Shown one piece after another: positions 37,394 through 45,347 of a stretch of DNA of 45,347 nt. This DNA is from Methylobacterium crusticola (GTDB taxonomy: Bacteria > Pseudomonadota > Alphaproteobacteria > Rhizobiales > Beijerinckiaceae): positions 1-45,347 of the forward strand of contig NZ_QOWC01000044.1 of the NCBI RefSeq assembly GCF_003574465.1, in the 5' to 3' direction. The notes beneath the pieces were generated by a model. That model was not told the origin of the DNA. It saw nothing but the letters and a program-made list of their open reading frames with translations, and made no database searches. The translations under genes were made by a program, and so were the position numbers. The first letter of the stretch is position 1. Every line of letters starts with the position of its first letter.

Positions 37394-38521
37394 ATGACCA
37401 ACGACCGAAGTCGCGGCGCCGCCGCGACCGCGCAGGCGACCCCGGACGACGACAGTCCGGCGCGTGAACCCTGGTACGATCGCCTCCTGAACATCTTCCA
37501 CCTGAGGCCGCGCGACGCCCAGCGCGACGACCTCACCGACGCGCTGGCCGAGGCGCAGTCCGGCGACCACGCCTTCTCGCCCGTCGAGCGGGCGATGCTG
37601 AAGAACGTGCTCAGCCTCCACCGGGTGCGGGTCGACGACGTGATGATCCCCCGGGCCGACATCGTGGCGGTGCCGGTGGAGGTCGGCCTCGGCGAGCTCC
37701 TCAAGGTGTTCCGCACCGCCGGCCACTCGCGCCTGCCGGTCTACGGCGAGACCCTCGACGATCCCCGCGGCATGGTGCACATCCGCGACTTCGTGGACCA
37801 CATCGCCACCCGGGCCGAGACCGGGAGCGGCCGGCCCGCGAAGGCCGCGCCCGAGAGCGCGGTCCCGGCCGGGGACGGGCGGGCGCGCCGGCCCCGGCCC
37901 GGCCGGCTGCCGAACCTCGGCGAGGTCGACCTCGCCGCCAGCCTGTCCTCGACCCGGATCCTGCGCCCGGTGCTGTTCGTACCGCCCTCGATGCCGGCGA
38001 TCGACCTCCTGGTGCGGATGCAGGCGACCCGCACCCACATGGCGCTCGTCATCGACGAGTACGGCGGCACCGACGGGCTGATCTCGATCGAGGACCTCAT
38101 CGAGGTCGTGGTCGGGGACATCGAGGACGAGCACGACGTGGCCGAGGGCCACCGCGTCCTGCGGGTCGAGGGCGAGACCGAGATCTTCGTGGCCGACGCC
38201 CGCGCCAGCCTCGACGACGTCGCCGAGGCGACCGGCGTCGATCTCGCGGCCGCGGTGGGCGAGATGGCCGGGGAGGTCGACACCATCGGGGGGCTGATCG
38301 TGACCATCGCGGGCCGCGTGCCCGCCCGCGGCGAGGTGATCGCCGTGCCGGGCGACTTCGAGGTCGAGGTGATGGACGCCGACCCGCGGCGCATCAAGCG
38401 CCTGCGCCTGCACCGCGGGCTCGCGCGCATCGAGGCCGCCCCGGTTCCCCTCGCGCTGCCGCCGCCGGCCCGGGGGATCCACGGAGGCAACGGCGCCACG
38501 CGGGCCGATTCCGGCGCATGA
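37394..38521 (+). CDS. corC: CBS-domain CorC/HlyC-type protein
   Basis: Cytoplasmic transporter-associated protein, linked to Mg/Co efflux in enterobacteria. 375 aa: VDDVMIPRADIVAVP (80-94) begins the first CBS domain, a Gly/Arg/Pro-rich insertion lies at about 140-177, the second CBS domain at about 188-246 contains HMALVIDEYGGTDGLISIED, and a CorC_HlyC domain runs about 255-340. No membrane domain, so the short CorC form. The stop overlaps the lnt start (ATGA). Role in ion transport is family-based. Confidence 0.93.
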   Translation: MTNDRSRGAAATAQATPDDDSPAREPWYDRLLNIFHLRPRDAQRDDLTDALAEAQSGDHAFSPVERAMLKNVLSLHRVRVDDVMIPRADIVAVPVEVGLGELLKVFRTAGHSRLPVYGETLDDPRGMVHIRDFVDHIATRAETGSGRPAKAAPESAVPAGDGRARRPRPGRLPNLGEVDLAASLSSTRILRPVLFVPPSMPAIDLLVRMQATRTHMALVIDEYGGTDGLISIEDLIEVVVGDIEDEHDVAEGHRVLRVEGETEIFVADARASLDDVAEATGVDLAAAVGEMAGEVDTIGGLIVTIAGRVPARGEVIAVPGDFEVEVMDADPRRIKRLRLHRGLARIEAAPVPLALPPPARGIHGGNGATRADSGA

Positions 38522-40248
38522 GCCGACTCGCGGGTGCGCCTGCGCGGGAGGCCGGGCCCCTCGTCGCGCCGGCGCCCGCGGCGCTCGGCGCCCTCGCCGG
38601 GCGGGTCGCGCTCACGGCGGGCCTGACCCGGCTGGCGCTGGCCTGGGCCGCCGGGGCCTGCGGGGCGCTCGCGATGCCGCCCTTCGGGATCCTGCCGGCC
38701 CTCGTCGTCGCCCTGGTGCCGGCGGTCTGGCTCCTCGACGGCGCCGCCACGGGCTCGCGCCGCCTCGGGCGCCGCGCCGGCACCCTCGCGGCCGCGGCGG
38801 CGATCGGCTGGGCCTGGGGCTTCGGCTACATGACGGCCGGGCTGTGGTGGCTCGGGGCCGCCTTCCTGGTCGAGGCCGACCAGTTCGCCTACCTGATGCC
38901 CCTCGGGGTCCTGGGCCTGCCGGCGGTGCTCGGGCTGTTCTACGCCGCCGGCTTCGCCCTGGCGCGGCTCGCCTGGTCGCCGGGGCCGGGCCGCATCGCC
39001 GCGCTCGCCTTCGGGATCGGGGCCTCGGAGTGGCTCCGCGGCCACCTGTTCACGGGGTTCCCGTGGAACACCCTCGGCATGGCGCTCGGCCAGAATCTCT
39101 GGCTGATGCAGGCGGCCTCGGTGATCGGGCTCTACGGCCTGACCGTGCTGGCGGTGCTGGCCTGCGCCGCGCCCGCCACGCTCGCGACCGGCGCGCGCCC
39201 GGCCGCGCGGTTCGGCCCCTCCCTCGCCGCCCTGGCGCTCCTCGCCGGCCTCGCCGGCGCCGGGGCCCTGCGCATCCCGGCCGGGCCCGTGCCGGACGTG
39301 CCCGGGGTGCGCCTGCGCCTCGTGCAGCCGAACGTGCCGCAGGACGCCCGCTTCAACCCGCGCAACCGCGAGGGCATCCTCCAGCACTACCTGGGCCTGA
39401 GCGACAGCGCCACGGCCCCGGACCGGAGCGGCCTCGCCGACGTCACCCACGTGATCTGGCCGGAATCCGCCTTCCCGTTCCTGATTCAGCGCGACCCGCA
39501 AGCCCTCGGCCGCATCACCGCCGCCCTGCCGCCCGGCAAGGTCCTGGTCACCGGGGCGGCCCGGGCCGACGAGCCGCTGCCGGGCGAGCGCCTGCACTTC
39601 TTCAATTCGATCCTGGTGATCGGGCCCGAGGGCTTCGTCGGCGGGGCCTACGACAAGCTCCACCTCGTGCCCTTCGGCGAGTACCTGCCCGGGCCGGCGG
39701 ACGCCGTCCTGCGGGCCCTCGGCCTGAGGCAGTTCGTCGCCGTCCCGGGCGGCTTCACGGCCGGCGAGGCCCGGCACGGCCCGGCCCTCGCCGTGCCGGG
39801 CCTGCCGCCGGTCGCGCCCTCGATCTGCTACGAGGCGATCTTTCCCGGCACGCTCGCGTCCCGCCGGGAGCGGCCGGGCCTGCTCCTCAACCTCACCAAC
39901 GACGGCTGGTTCGGCGACACGCCCGGACCCCGGCAGCACTTCGCCCAGGCGCGCCTGCGTGCCGTAGAGGAAGGCCTGCCCCTCGTGCGTGCCGCCAACA
40001 CCGGCGTGAGCGCGGTGACCGATCCGTTCGGTCGCGTCGTCGGGCTTTTGCCGGTGGGTGCCGAAGGGGTACTCGACCGCAATCTCCCGAGGAACCTTGC
40101 GGAAAGCACACTCTACGCACGATTTGGCGATGTTTTTTTCGCCGGCTTGCTTCTAGGATGCCTCCTGCTTGCACTCGGCGCACGGCATGGCCGATCGCGT
40201 CCCCTGGCGCGCGGAGCGTATCGTGAAGAAGGCCCCCGATCCGGTTGA
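38518..40248 (+). CDS. lnt: Apolipoprotein N-acyltransferase (Lnt)
   Basis: Inner-membrane enzyme adding the third acyl chain to lipoproteins such as BamD. 576 aa, larger than E. coli (512). Six or more membrane helices (about 30-250), then the nitrilase-fold domain with catalytic E316 (WPESAFPF), K380 (YDKLHLVPFGEYLP) and C437 (SICYEAIFPG), and one last helix (FFAGLLLGCLLLALGA). Starts in a four-base overlap with corC. The last 60 codons are notably lower in GC, with a T7 run, and the end overlaps the start of the XRE gene by 26 nt. Confidence 0.96.
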   Translation: MSRLAGAPAREAGPLVAPAPAALGALAGRVALTAGLTRLALAWAAGACGALAMPPFGILPALVVALVPAVWLLDGAATGSRRLGRRAGTLAAAAAIGWAWGFGYMTAGLWWLGAAFLVEADQFAYLMPLGVLGLPAVLGLFYAAGFALARLAWSPGPGRIAALAFGIGASEWLRGHLFTGFPWNTLGMALGQNLWLMQAASVIGLYGLTVLAVLACAAPATLATGARPAARFGPSLAALALLAGLAGAGALRIPAGPVPDVPGVRLRLVQPNVPQDARFNPRNREGILQHYLGLSDSATAPDRSGLADVTHVIWPESAFPFLIQRDPQALGRITAALPPGKVLVTGAARADEPLPGERLHFFNSILVIGPEGFVGGAYDKLHLVPFGEYLPGPADAVLRALGLRQFVAVPGGFTAGEARHGPALAVPGLPPVAPSICYEAIFPGTLASRRERPGLLLNLTNDGWFGDTPGPRQHFAQARLRAVEEGLPLVRAANTGVSAVTDPFGRVVGLLPVGAEGVLDRNLPRNLAESTLYARFGDVFFAGLLLGCLLLALGARHGRSRPLARGAYREEGPRSG

Positions 40249-40639
40249 CCGTCACGTTGGGCACCGCGTGCGCGTCCGGCGTCTCCTCGTCGGCGTGAGC
40301 CAGGAGAAGCTCGGAGACGCGCTCGGCGTCACCTTCCAGCAGATCCAGAAGTACGAGAAGGGAACGAACCGCATCAGCGCGAGCCGGCTGCAGCAGATCG
40401 CCGAGATGCTGGGCGTCGCGGTCGGCTTCTTCTACGAGGGCGCCCCGCGCCACGAGGGCAACGCCGGCGAGGACAAGCCCAGCAACGGCGCCGCCGTCGA
40501 CATGAGCAGCGACCTGTTCTGGACCAGCCAGGACCTGCAACTCGTGCGCGCGTTCCAGCGCATCGGCGACAGCCAGGTGCGCCGGCGCATCATCGGCCTC
40601 GTCGAGTCCCTCGGCGCGCCCCCCGAGACCGCGGGCTGA
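40223..40639 (+). CDS. XRE-family HTH regulator (PraR-like)
   Basis: 138 aa from a GTG at 40223 with GGAG upstream, inside the lnt 3' end. HTH_3 domain: PDPVDRHVGHRVRVRRLLVG, then SQEKLGDALGVTFQQIQKYE (26-45) and KGTNRISASRLQQIAEMLGV. The middle is variable and the end (DLQLVRAFQRIGDSQVRRRI) conserved. This protein family follows lnt in many Hyphomicrobiales and includes PraR of Azorhizobium and Rhizobium; orthology is my inference. The lower-GC DNA at 40085-40220 inside lnt may hold its promoter. Confidence 0.9.
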   Translation: MKKAPDPVDRHVGHRVRVRRLLVGVSQEKLGDALGVTFQQIQKYEKGTNRISASRLQQIAEMLGVAVGFFYEGAPRHEGNAGEDKPSNGAAVDMSSDLFWTSQDLQLVRAFQRIGDSQVRRRIIGLVESLGAPPETAG

Positions 40640-40839
40640 GCCGCCGGCCCGGCGCGGCCGTCCCGACCCCGCGCCCGCCCGGCCCCGCGGCCCCTCCCGA
40701 ACGGGGTGCCGGCGCCCTCCATCCTCCCGCGACATGCGGCGCGACCGGGCCGCGGCCGCGCCTTTTGCATGTTCGCCGCGGCCGGCCGTGCTCTAAGACG
40801 CCCTGAAGCGCGGCATCGCGCACCGGGGAGAGGGAACGC

Positions 40840-42081
40840 GTGCCAACGACAGGACAGGACGTGGCCGCCGGGAGGCGCGGGGCCGCCGGGCCCGGCGGCG
40901 GGACGACGGCGCGGGGCCTGCGCAGCCCCGTCGCGATCGGCCTCGGGCTGATGCTGATCGCCTTCAACCTGCGGCCGGCCCTGTCGAGCGTCGGGCCGCT
41001 CCTGCCCGGCATTCGGGCCGAGACCGGGCTGTCGGGCGCCCTCGCGGGCGCCCTCGTCACCCTGCCGGTGCTCTGCCTCGGCGTGTTCGGGCGCCTCGGC
41101 TCGCCCATCGCCCGCCGGATCGGGCCGGATGCCGGGGTGCTCGCCGCCCTGCTGGTCCTGGCGGCCGGGCTGGCCCTGCGCGGGCTCGGTGGCCTGGGGG
41201 CCCTGTTCGCCGGCTCGGTCCTGGCGGCGGCGGGCATCGGCATCGTCGGGGTGATCCTGCCGGGCATCGTCAAGCGCGACTTCCCCGACCAGGGCGGGCT
41301 GATGACCGGCCTCTACACCGCGCTGCTCTGCCTCGGGGCCGCCGCCGGGGCGGGCCTCACGGTCCCGCTGGAGCGGGTTCTCGGGACCGGCTGGGAGGGC
41401 GCCATGATGGCCTGGGCCGCACCGGCCCTCGTCGCCGCCCTTGCCTGGCTGCCCTTCGTGCGGGCCCGGCCCGCACCGGCCGCCGGGGGCGGCGGCGCCC
41501 TCGGCAGCCTCTGGGGCGACCCGCTCGCCTGGCAGGTCACGGCCTTCATGGGGCTGCAATCGTCGCTGGCCTACATCGTGTTCGGCTGGCTGCCCGCGGC
41601 CCTGACCGAGCGGGGCTACGACACCGTGACGGCGGGCCTGCTCGCCTCGGTCTCGGCCCTGGCGCAGGGCGTCCTGGCGCTGGTCGTGCCGACCCTGGCG
41701 GCCCGCCGGCGCGACCAGCGCCCCTGGGTGCTCGTGGTCGTGGGCCTGCCCGTCGTCGGCTTCTGCGGCCTGCTGCTCGGCCCCCTCGCCTTCGCCTGGG
41801 GGTTCGCGCTGCTGCTCGGCCTCGGCCTCGGCGGCTGCTTCGGCCTCGCCCTGACGCTCATCGTCCTGCGGGCCCGGGACCCCCGGACCGCCGGGGACCT
41901 CTCGGCGATGGCGCAGGGGATCGGCTATTGCGGCGCCGCCCTCGGCCCGTTCCTGGTCGGGATCGCCCACGAGCGCAGCGGCGGCTGGGGGCTGCCGGCG
42001 GCGCTCTACGTCGCCCTCGGGCTCGCCGCGACGGGGTTCGGCCTGCTCGCCGCCCGCGACCGGACCGTCCTGCCGCAGTGA
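40840..42081 (+). CDS. MFS transporter, CynX/NimT family
   Basis: 413 aa from a GTG with GGAGAGGG upstream. About 12 membrane helices. AFNLRPALSSVGPLLPGIRA (41-60) is the hallmark of the cyanate/2-nitroimidazole (CynX/NimT/YeaN) transporter family; NLRP near the first helix is conserved. The substrate cannot be told from sequence. Stands in the place after the lnt-HTH pair where many relatives carry metK. Confidence 0.9.
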   Translation: MPTTGQDVAAGRRGAAGPGGGTTARGLRSPVAIGLGLMLIAFNLRPALSSVGPLLPGIRAETGLSGALAGALVTLPVLCLGVFGRLGSPIARRIGPDAGVLAALLVLAAGLALRGLGGLGALFAGSVLAAAGIGIVGVILPGIVKRDFPDQGGLMTGLYTALLCLGAAAGAGLTVPLERVLGTGWEGAMMAWAAPALVAALAWLPFVRARPAPAAGGGGALGSLWGDPLAWQVTAFMGLQSSLAYIVFGWLPAALTERGYDTVTAGLLASVSALAQGVLALVVPTLAARRRDQRPWVLVVVGLPVVGFCGLLLGPLAFAWGFALLLGLGLGGCFGLALTLIVLRARDPRTAGDLSAMAQGIGYCGAALGPFLVGIAHERSGGWGLPAALYVALGLAATGFGLLAARDRTVLPQ

Positions 42082-42110
42082 GCGGCCGGCCAGGCGGCCC
42101 CGGGAGCCCC

Positions 42111-42170
42111 GGCACCGAAGCCCTAGCTTCGGCACCGAAGCCCTAGCTTCGGCACCGAAGCTTCAGCTTC
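42111..42170. repeat. 20-bp tandem hairpin repeat between MFS and lytic transglycosylase genes
   Basis: Three 20-bp units at 42111-42130, 42131-42150 (identical, ggcaccgaagccctagcttc) and 42151-42170 (last ten bases cttcagcttc). Each unit contains the inverted repeat ccgaag ... cttcgg when joined to the next, so the array can fold as consecutive or alternative stem-loops. It separates two converging genes and includes the stop codon of the minus-strand gene (42163-42165). Likely acts as a bidirectional terminator. Confidence 0.85.
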
Positions 42171-43359
42171 GGCGCAGGGCCTCCAGCACCTTGGCGCCGG
42201 GGCGCCCGGTCTCCGGCATGCCGAGCCGGCGCTCGACGTCCTTGATCGCGTCCCGGGTCTTGGCGCCGACCCGGCCGTCCGGCTCGCCGACGTCGTAGCC
42301 GCGCGAGGCGAGCGCGCTCTGGAGGCTGCGCCGCTCGGCCCGCGACAGCGGCGGGTCGTCCGTCGGCCACGCCGCCTGGATGCCGGCCCGCCCGCGCAGG
42401 CGGTCGGACAGGACCGCGATGGCGAGGCCGTAGGACTCGGCGGCGTTGTAGGAGTAGATCGCGTCGAAGTTCCTCGTCACCAGGAAGGCCGGGCCGTCGG
42501 CCCCGGCGGGCGCGATGATGCCGGCCGGGCCCTCGCCCGAGAGCGGGTGGCCGTCGACCTTGGTCACGCCGAGGGAGGCCCAGTGGGCGACCGGGCGCTT
42601 GTTCTTGCGGCCGGCCGACCCGACGTTGAAGCCCCGGGGCAGCCGCACCTCGTAGCCCCACGGCTGGCCGTTGTGCCACTTGGCGACGCGCAGGAAGTTG
42701 GCCGTGGAGCCGACCGCGTCCGGCACCGAATCGACCACGTCCCGGCGCCCGTCGCCGTCGAGGTCGACGGCGAGGCGGTGGTAGGTGGTCGGCATGAACT
42801 GGGTCTGCCCGAAGGCGCCGGCCCAGGAGCCGGTGAGGCGCTCGGTCGCGATGTCGCCGCGCTCGATGATCTTCAGGGTCGCGATCAGCTCGCCCTTGAA
42901 GAAGTCGCGCCGGCGGGTGCCGCCGCAGGCCAGCGTCGCGAGGGACTGCACCAGCGGCATCTTGCCGAGGTTCTTGCCGAAATTCGACTCGACCCCCCAC
43001 ACCGCCGCGATGGTGTAGCGGTCGACGCCGTAGCGGGCCTCCGCCTGCGCAAGGGCCGCGTTGTACTGGCGCATGGCGGCGCGGCCGTCCTCGACCCGCT
43101 CGTCGTCGACCAGGGAGGCCATGTAGTCCCAGATCGGGGTCTTGAACTCGGGCTGGACCTGCGACAGCTCGATGACCTTGTCGTCGAAGGCGATGCCGGC
43201 CGTGGCCGCCTGGAAGGTCCCGGCCGACACGCCGGCGGCGGCGGCCTCCCGGCCGATCCCGGCGAGGCAGGCGCGGAAATCGGCCTGCGCGGCACCGGGC
43301 AGCCCGATCCCGGCGAGGCAGAGGAGGGTGGCGACCTGTGTGCGCACGCGCCGCGTCAT
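42163..43359 (-). CDS. Lytic murein transglycosylase (MltB family) with peptidoglycan-binding domain
   Basis: Cleaves the MurNAc-GlcNAc bond of peptidoglycan. 398 aa from the ATG at 43359. Signal peptide 1-26 (ending AAQA) without a lipobox, so soluble periplasmic, unlike the E. coli lipoprotein. SLT_2 domain with catalytic E124 (VWGVESNFGKNLG) and GAFGQTQFMPTTY; calcium-loop-like DLDGDGRRD; a C-terminal PG_binding_1 domain (RAERRSLQSALASRGYDVGE, then DGRVGAKTRDAIKD). The last codons fall in a hairpin repeat. Confidence 0.95.
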   Translation of the reverse strand: MTRRVRTQVATLLCLAGIGLPGAAQADFRACLAGIGREAAAAGVSAGTFQAATAGIAFDDKVIELSQVQPEFKTPIWDYMASLVDDERVEDGRAAMRQYNAALAQAEARYGVDRYTIAAVWGVESNFGKNLGKMPLVQSLATLACGGTRRRDFFKGELIATLKIIERGDIATERLTGSWAGAFGQTQFMPTTYHRLAVDLDGDGRRDVVDSVPDAVGSTANFLRVAKWHNGQPWGYEVRLPRGFNVGSAGRKNKRPVAHWASLGVTKVDGHPLSGEGPAGIIAPAGADGPAFLVTRNFDAIYSYNAAESYGLAIAVLSDRLRGRAGIQAAWPTDDPPLSRAERRSLQSALASRGYDVGEPDGRVGAKTRDAIKDVERRLGMPETGRPGAKVLEALRRS

Positions 43360-43571
43360 GAGCGAACATACCCCGTTTCGCCGAACCAATCACCCGAATA
43401 GGGCGGCATGAGGGTTAACGAAGCCCTGACGTCGACGTCGAGGTCGATCCCGTCCGGGTCGTCGGAAATCACTTTTCCGTCGTCGCGGCACTACTACCTA
43501 TGGACGATCCGGGCGACTTTGCTACCATAGCGTCAGTCACCTTCTGAATTCGCAATCGGACAGGCTCTGTC
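43360..43571. promoter_or_regulatory. Divergent low-GC intergenic region
   Basis: 212 nt of lower GC than the surrounding core genes, between the divergent lytic transglycosylase and membrane-protein genes. No convincing -35/-10 pair can be fixed, but both promoters should lie here. The atypical base composition continues into the following gene. Confidence 0.4.
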
Positions 43572-44591
43572 ATGCTCGGCTCGGACGTGCTCGAGATCGG
43601 AATAGGGCTGACTTTGTTGTTTCTGTTCGTGAGTCTGATGTGCACCGCTCTGCGCGAACTCATTGAAACGGTCATGAAGTCACGGGCAAGCGATCTGGAG
43701 CGGGGAATTTCCGAGTTGTTGTTCGTCGCGAGCAATCCCGAAATGCTCGCTCAATTCTACCAAAACTCCCTCATCTCCTCCTTGTACAACGGAGATTATC
43801 GGAGCCGAAGCAATCCGGAACCCGCTTGCTTGAACTGGCCCGGGATGCTCATCCGGGAAGCCCGGCGTCGATCGAACCTGCCGACCTACGTGCCGGCACG
43901 GAGCTTCGCATCCGCCCTGATCGACATCGTCGGCGCCCCGAGGATCCCCGGCGAGAGCCTGACGGTCGCGTCCCTGCGCGATGCCGTGGAGAGAATCGAC
44001 CACAACGACCGGCTCAGGGGCGTCCTGCTGACCGCGATCGACGGGGCGCAGGGCGACCTCGATCGCGTCCGCAGCAACCTGGAGATGTGGTACAACGCCA
44101 CGATGGACCGGGTGTCCGGCTGGTACAAGCGCCGGACCCAGGCGATCCTCGCACTGCTCGGGCTGTCGGTCGCGATCCTCTTCAACATCGACGCTGTCCA
44201 GGTCGCCCAGAACCTGAACACCGACAAGGCTTACCGGCAGGCGGTGGTGAACCAGGCCGGCACGCTGCTGCGGACCGACGAGGGGGCCCGGGGCGCCCCG
44301 CAGGAGCGCCTGAAGCAGCTGCAGCAGGACTTGAGCCGGGCCGGGTTCCTGATCGGCTGGCCGGCGCCGCAGCTCACGGCCTGCCAGGGGAGCGGCTGCA
44401 CCGGCGCGTTCCTGCGCATGCTCCTCGGCTGGCTCGTGACCGCGCTCGCCGTCACGCTGGGCGCGCCGTTCTGGTTCGACGTGCTCAACAAGTTCATGGT
44501 CATCCGCTCGACCGTGAAGCCGTCCGAGAAGAGCCTGCCGGAGGCCTCCAAGGACAGCCGGCCGGCGCCGCCGCAGCCGGGCGGCGCTTGA
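43572..44591 (+). CDS. Membrane protein of unknown function
   Basis: 339 aa. Helices at about 8-28 (LEIGIGLTLLFLFVSLMCTA), 188-206 (RTQAILALLGLSVAILFNID) and 281-299 (LRMLLGWLVTALAVTLGAPF). The stretch WYNATMDRVSGWYKRRTQ and the end GAPFWFDVLNKFMVIRSTVK look conserved and match uncharacterised bacterial membrane proteins I have seen with this motif pair; I know no function. The first 110 codons use AT-rich codons (ATA, TTG, TTT, ACT, AAT), the last 170 typical high-GC codons, suggesting recent acquisition or a chimera. No partner gene in the window. Confidence 0.75.
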   Translation: MLGSDVLEIGIGLTLLFLFVSLMCTALRELIETVMKSRASDLERGISELLFVASNPEMLAQFYQNSLISSLYNGDYRSRSNPEPACLNWPGMLIREARRRSNLPTYVPARSFASALIDIVGAPRIPGESLTVASLRDAVERIDHNDRLRGVLLTAIDGAQGDLDRVRSNLEMWYNATMDRVSGWYKRRTQAILALLGLSVAILFNIDAVQVAQNLNTDKAYRQAVVNQAGTLLRTDEGARGAPQERLKQLQQDLSRAGFLIGWPAPQLTACQGSGCTGAFLRMLLGWLVTALAVTLGAPFWFDVLNKFMVIRSTVKPSEKSLPEASKDSRPAPPQPGGA

Positions 44592-44601
44592 GCGGGCCCC
44601 G

Positions 44602-45204
44602 TCAGGCCCAGGGCCGCTCGGCCAGCCTCGCCTCGTAGGCGTCGATCGCCGGGGCCTTCTCGAGCGTCAGGCCGATGTCGTCGAGCCCGTTGAGCAGGTT
44701 GTGCTTGCGGCCGGGCTCGATCTCGAAGTGCAGCGTGCCGCCGTCGGGCCCGCGGATGACCTGGTTCTCGAGGTCGACCGTCAGGGTCGCGTTGGCGCCG
44801 CGGCCGGCATCGTCGAGGAGCTTCTCCAGGTCCTCCGGCGCCACGGTGATCAGCAGGATGCCGTTCTTGGCGCTGTTGTTGTAGAAGATGTCGGCGAAGC
44901 TCGTCGAGATGATGCAGCGGATGCCGAAATCGGCGAGCGCCCAGGGGGCGTGCTCGCGCGAGGAGCCGCAGCCGAAATTGTCGCCCGCCACCAGGATCTT
45001 GGCCTGGCGGTAGGCCGGCTGGTTGAGCACGAAGTCCGGGTTCTCGGTGCCGTCGTCGCGGTAGCGCATCTCCGAGAACAGGCCCTTGCCGAGGCCGGTG
45101 CGCTTGATGGTCTTGAGGTACTGCTTGGGGATGATGCGGTCGGTGTCGACGTTGACGATCGGCAGCGGCGCCGCGACGCCCTCCAGCACGGTGAACTTTT
45201 CCAT
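44602..45204 (-). CDS. leuD: 3-isopropylmalate dehydratase small subunit
   Basis: Swivel-domain subunit of isopropylmalate isomerase (with LeuC) in leucine synthesis. 200 aa: [20 protein letters not shown] near the N-terminus, and the aconitase C-domain signature [14 protein letters not shown] (77-90). leuC and leuB are not in the window. The stop is 10 nt from the converging membrane-protein gene. Confidence 0.97.
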   Translation of the reverse strand: MEKFTVLEGVAAPLPIVNVDTDRIIPKQYLKTIKRTGLGKGLFSEMRYRDDGTENPDFVLNQPAYRQAKILVAGDNFGCGSSREHAPWALADFGIRCIISTSFADIFYNNSAKNGILLITVAPEDLEKLLDDAGRGANATLTVDLENQVIRGPDGGTLHFEIEPGRKHNLLNGLDDIGLTLEKAPAIDAYEARLAERPWA

Positions 45205-45280
45205 GACCCTGCGCGCCCAAGAAGCTGTCCGCGCGGGCGACGGGGCCCCCGCGCGAGGGAATCCGGAGGGGTTCTAGCAA

Positions 45281-45317
45281 GCCCGCGGGGCGGCGGGAAG
45301 CGCGCCGCCCCGCGGGC
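45281..45317. terminator. Strong hairpin upstream of leuD
   Basis: Perfect 15-bp stem (45281-45295 with 45303-45317) and a 7-nt loop, 76 nt upstream of the leuD start. No T tract inside the window. Probably the terminator of a gene lying beyond the window edge, or part of the leuD leader. Confidence 0.5.
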
Positions 45318-45347
45318 CAGGGCTCTGAACTCGGGTTAATGGCAGTT

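Overview
The window is about 45 kb of very high-GC chromosome with strong G/C preference at third codon positions. Gene content and order fit an alphaproteobacterium of the order Hyphomicrobiales, most likely Methylobacterium or a close relative. Indicators are the murB-ddl-ftsQ-ftsA-ftsZ-lpxC order, an EcfG-type sigma factor with NepR-like sequence, the tsaB-rimI-plsC-miaB-phoH-ybeY-corC-lnt-HTH series, and an alphaproteobacterial PHO box. The genus is an inference; no rRNA or tRNA gene is present to confirm it. Layout: (1) 189-8978 is the distal end of the division and cell-wall cluster (murB, ddl, ftsQ, ftsA, ftsZ), then lpxC (lipid A) and bamD (outer-membrane assembly). (2) 9148-10821 is recN. 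(3) 11016-12860 is a small stress module: a NepR-like small protein, an EcfG-family sigma factor carrying its own NepR-like N-terminal segment, a CsbD-family protein with a consensus EcfG promoter, and a small coiled-coil protein. (4) 13089-18527 is a complete phosphate operon, pstSCAB-phoU-phoB, led by a triple 11-bp PHO box; no phoR lies in the window. (5) 18611-23576 is a mostly accessory stretch: a His/Gly-rich secreted protein, several small proteins of unknown function, a frameshifted gene, Lrp- and LuxR-type regulators and a secreted protein. (6) 23606-29728 holds greA, carB, an SDR, a GtrA-like protein and rplS. (7) 30018-31801 holds a small secreted Cys/Gly-rich protein, a universal stress protein and an Nfu-type Fe-S carrier. 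(8) 32013-40639 is a dense co-directional core block for tRNA modification (tsaB, miaB), acyl transfer (rimI, plsC, lnt), ribosome maturation (ybeY, phoH), corC and an XRE regulator. (9) 40840-45204 holds a CynX-type MFS exporter, an MltB-type lytic transglycosylase, a compositionally atypical membrane protein and leuD. A recurring theme is short in-frame tandem repeats of 15 to 22 bp at gene ends and junctions: ftsQ/ftsA, the PstA N-terminus, rimI/plsC, the MiaB C-terminus and the MFS/transglycosylase junction. The most unusual is the ftsQ-ftsA junction, where two repeat families build a 59-codon ORF whose start overlaps the ftsQ stop and whose stop overlaps the ftsA start. Other items for follow-up are the NepR-sigma arrangement with its promoter, a perfect 21-bp hairpin between ftsA and ftsZ, rare-codon patches inside ddl, and a half-atypical membrane-protein gene. 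I found no CRISPR array, prophage, insertion sequence, integrase, rRNA or tRNA.
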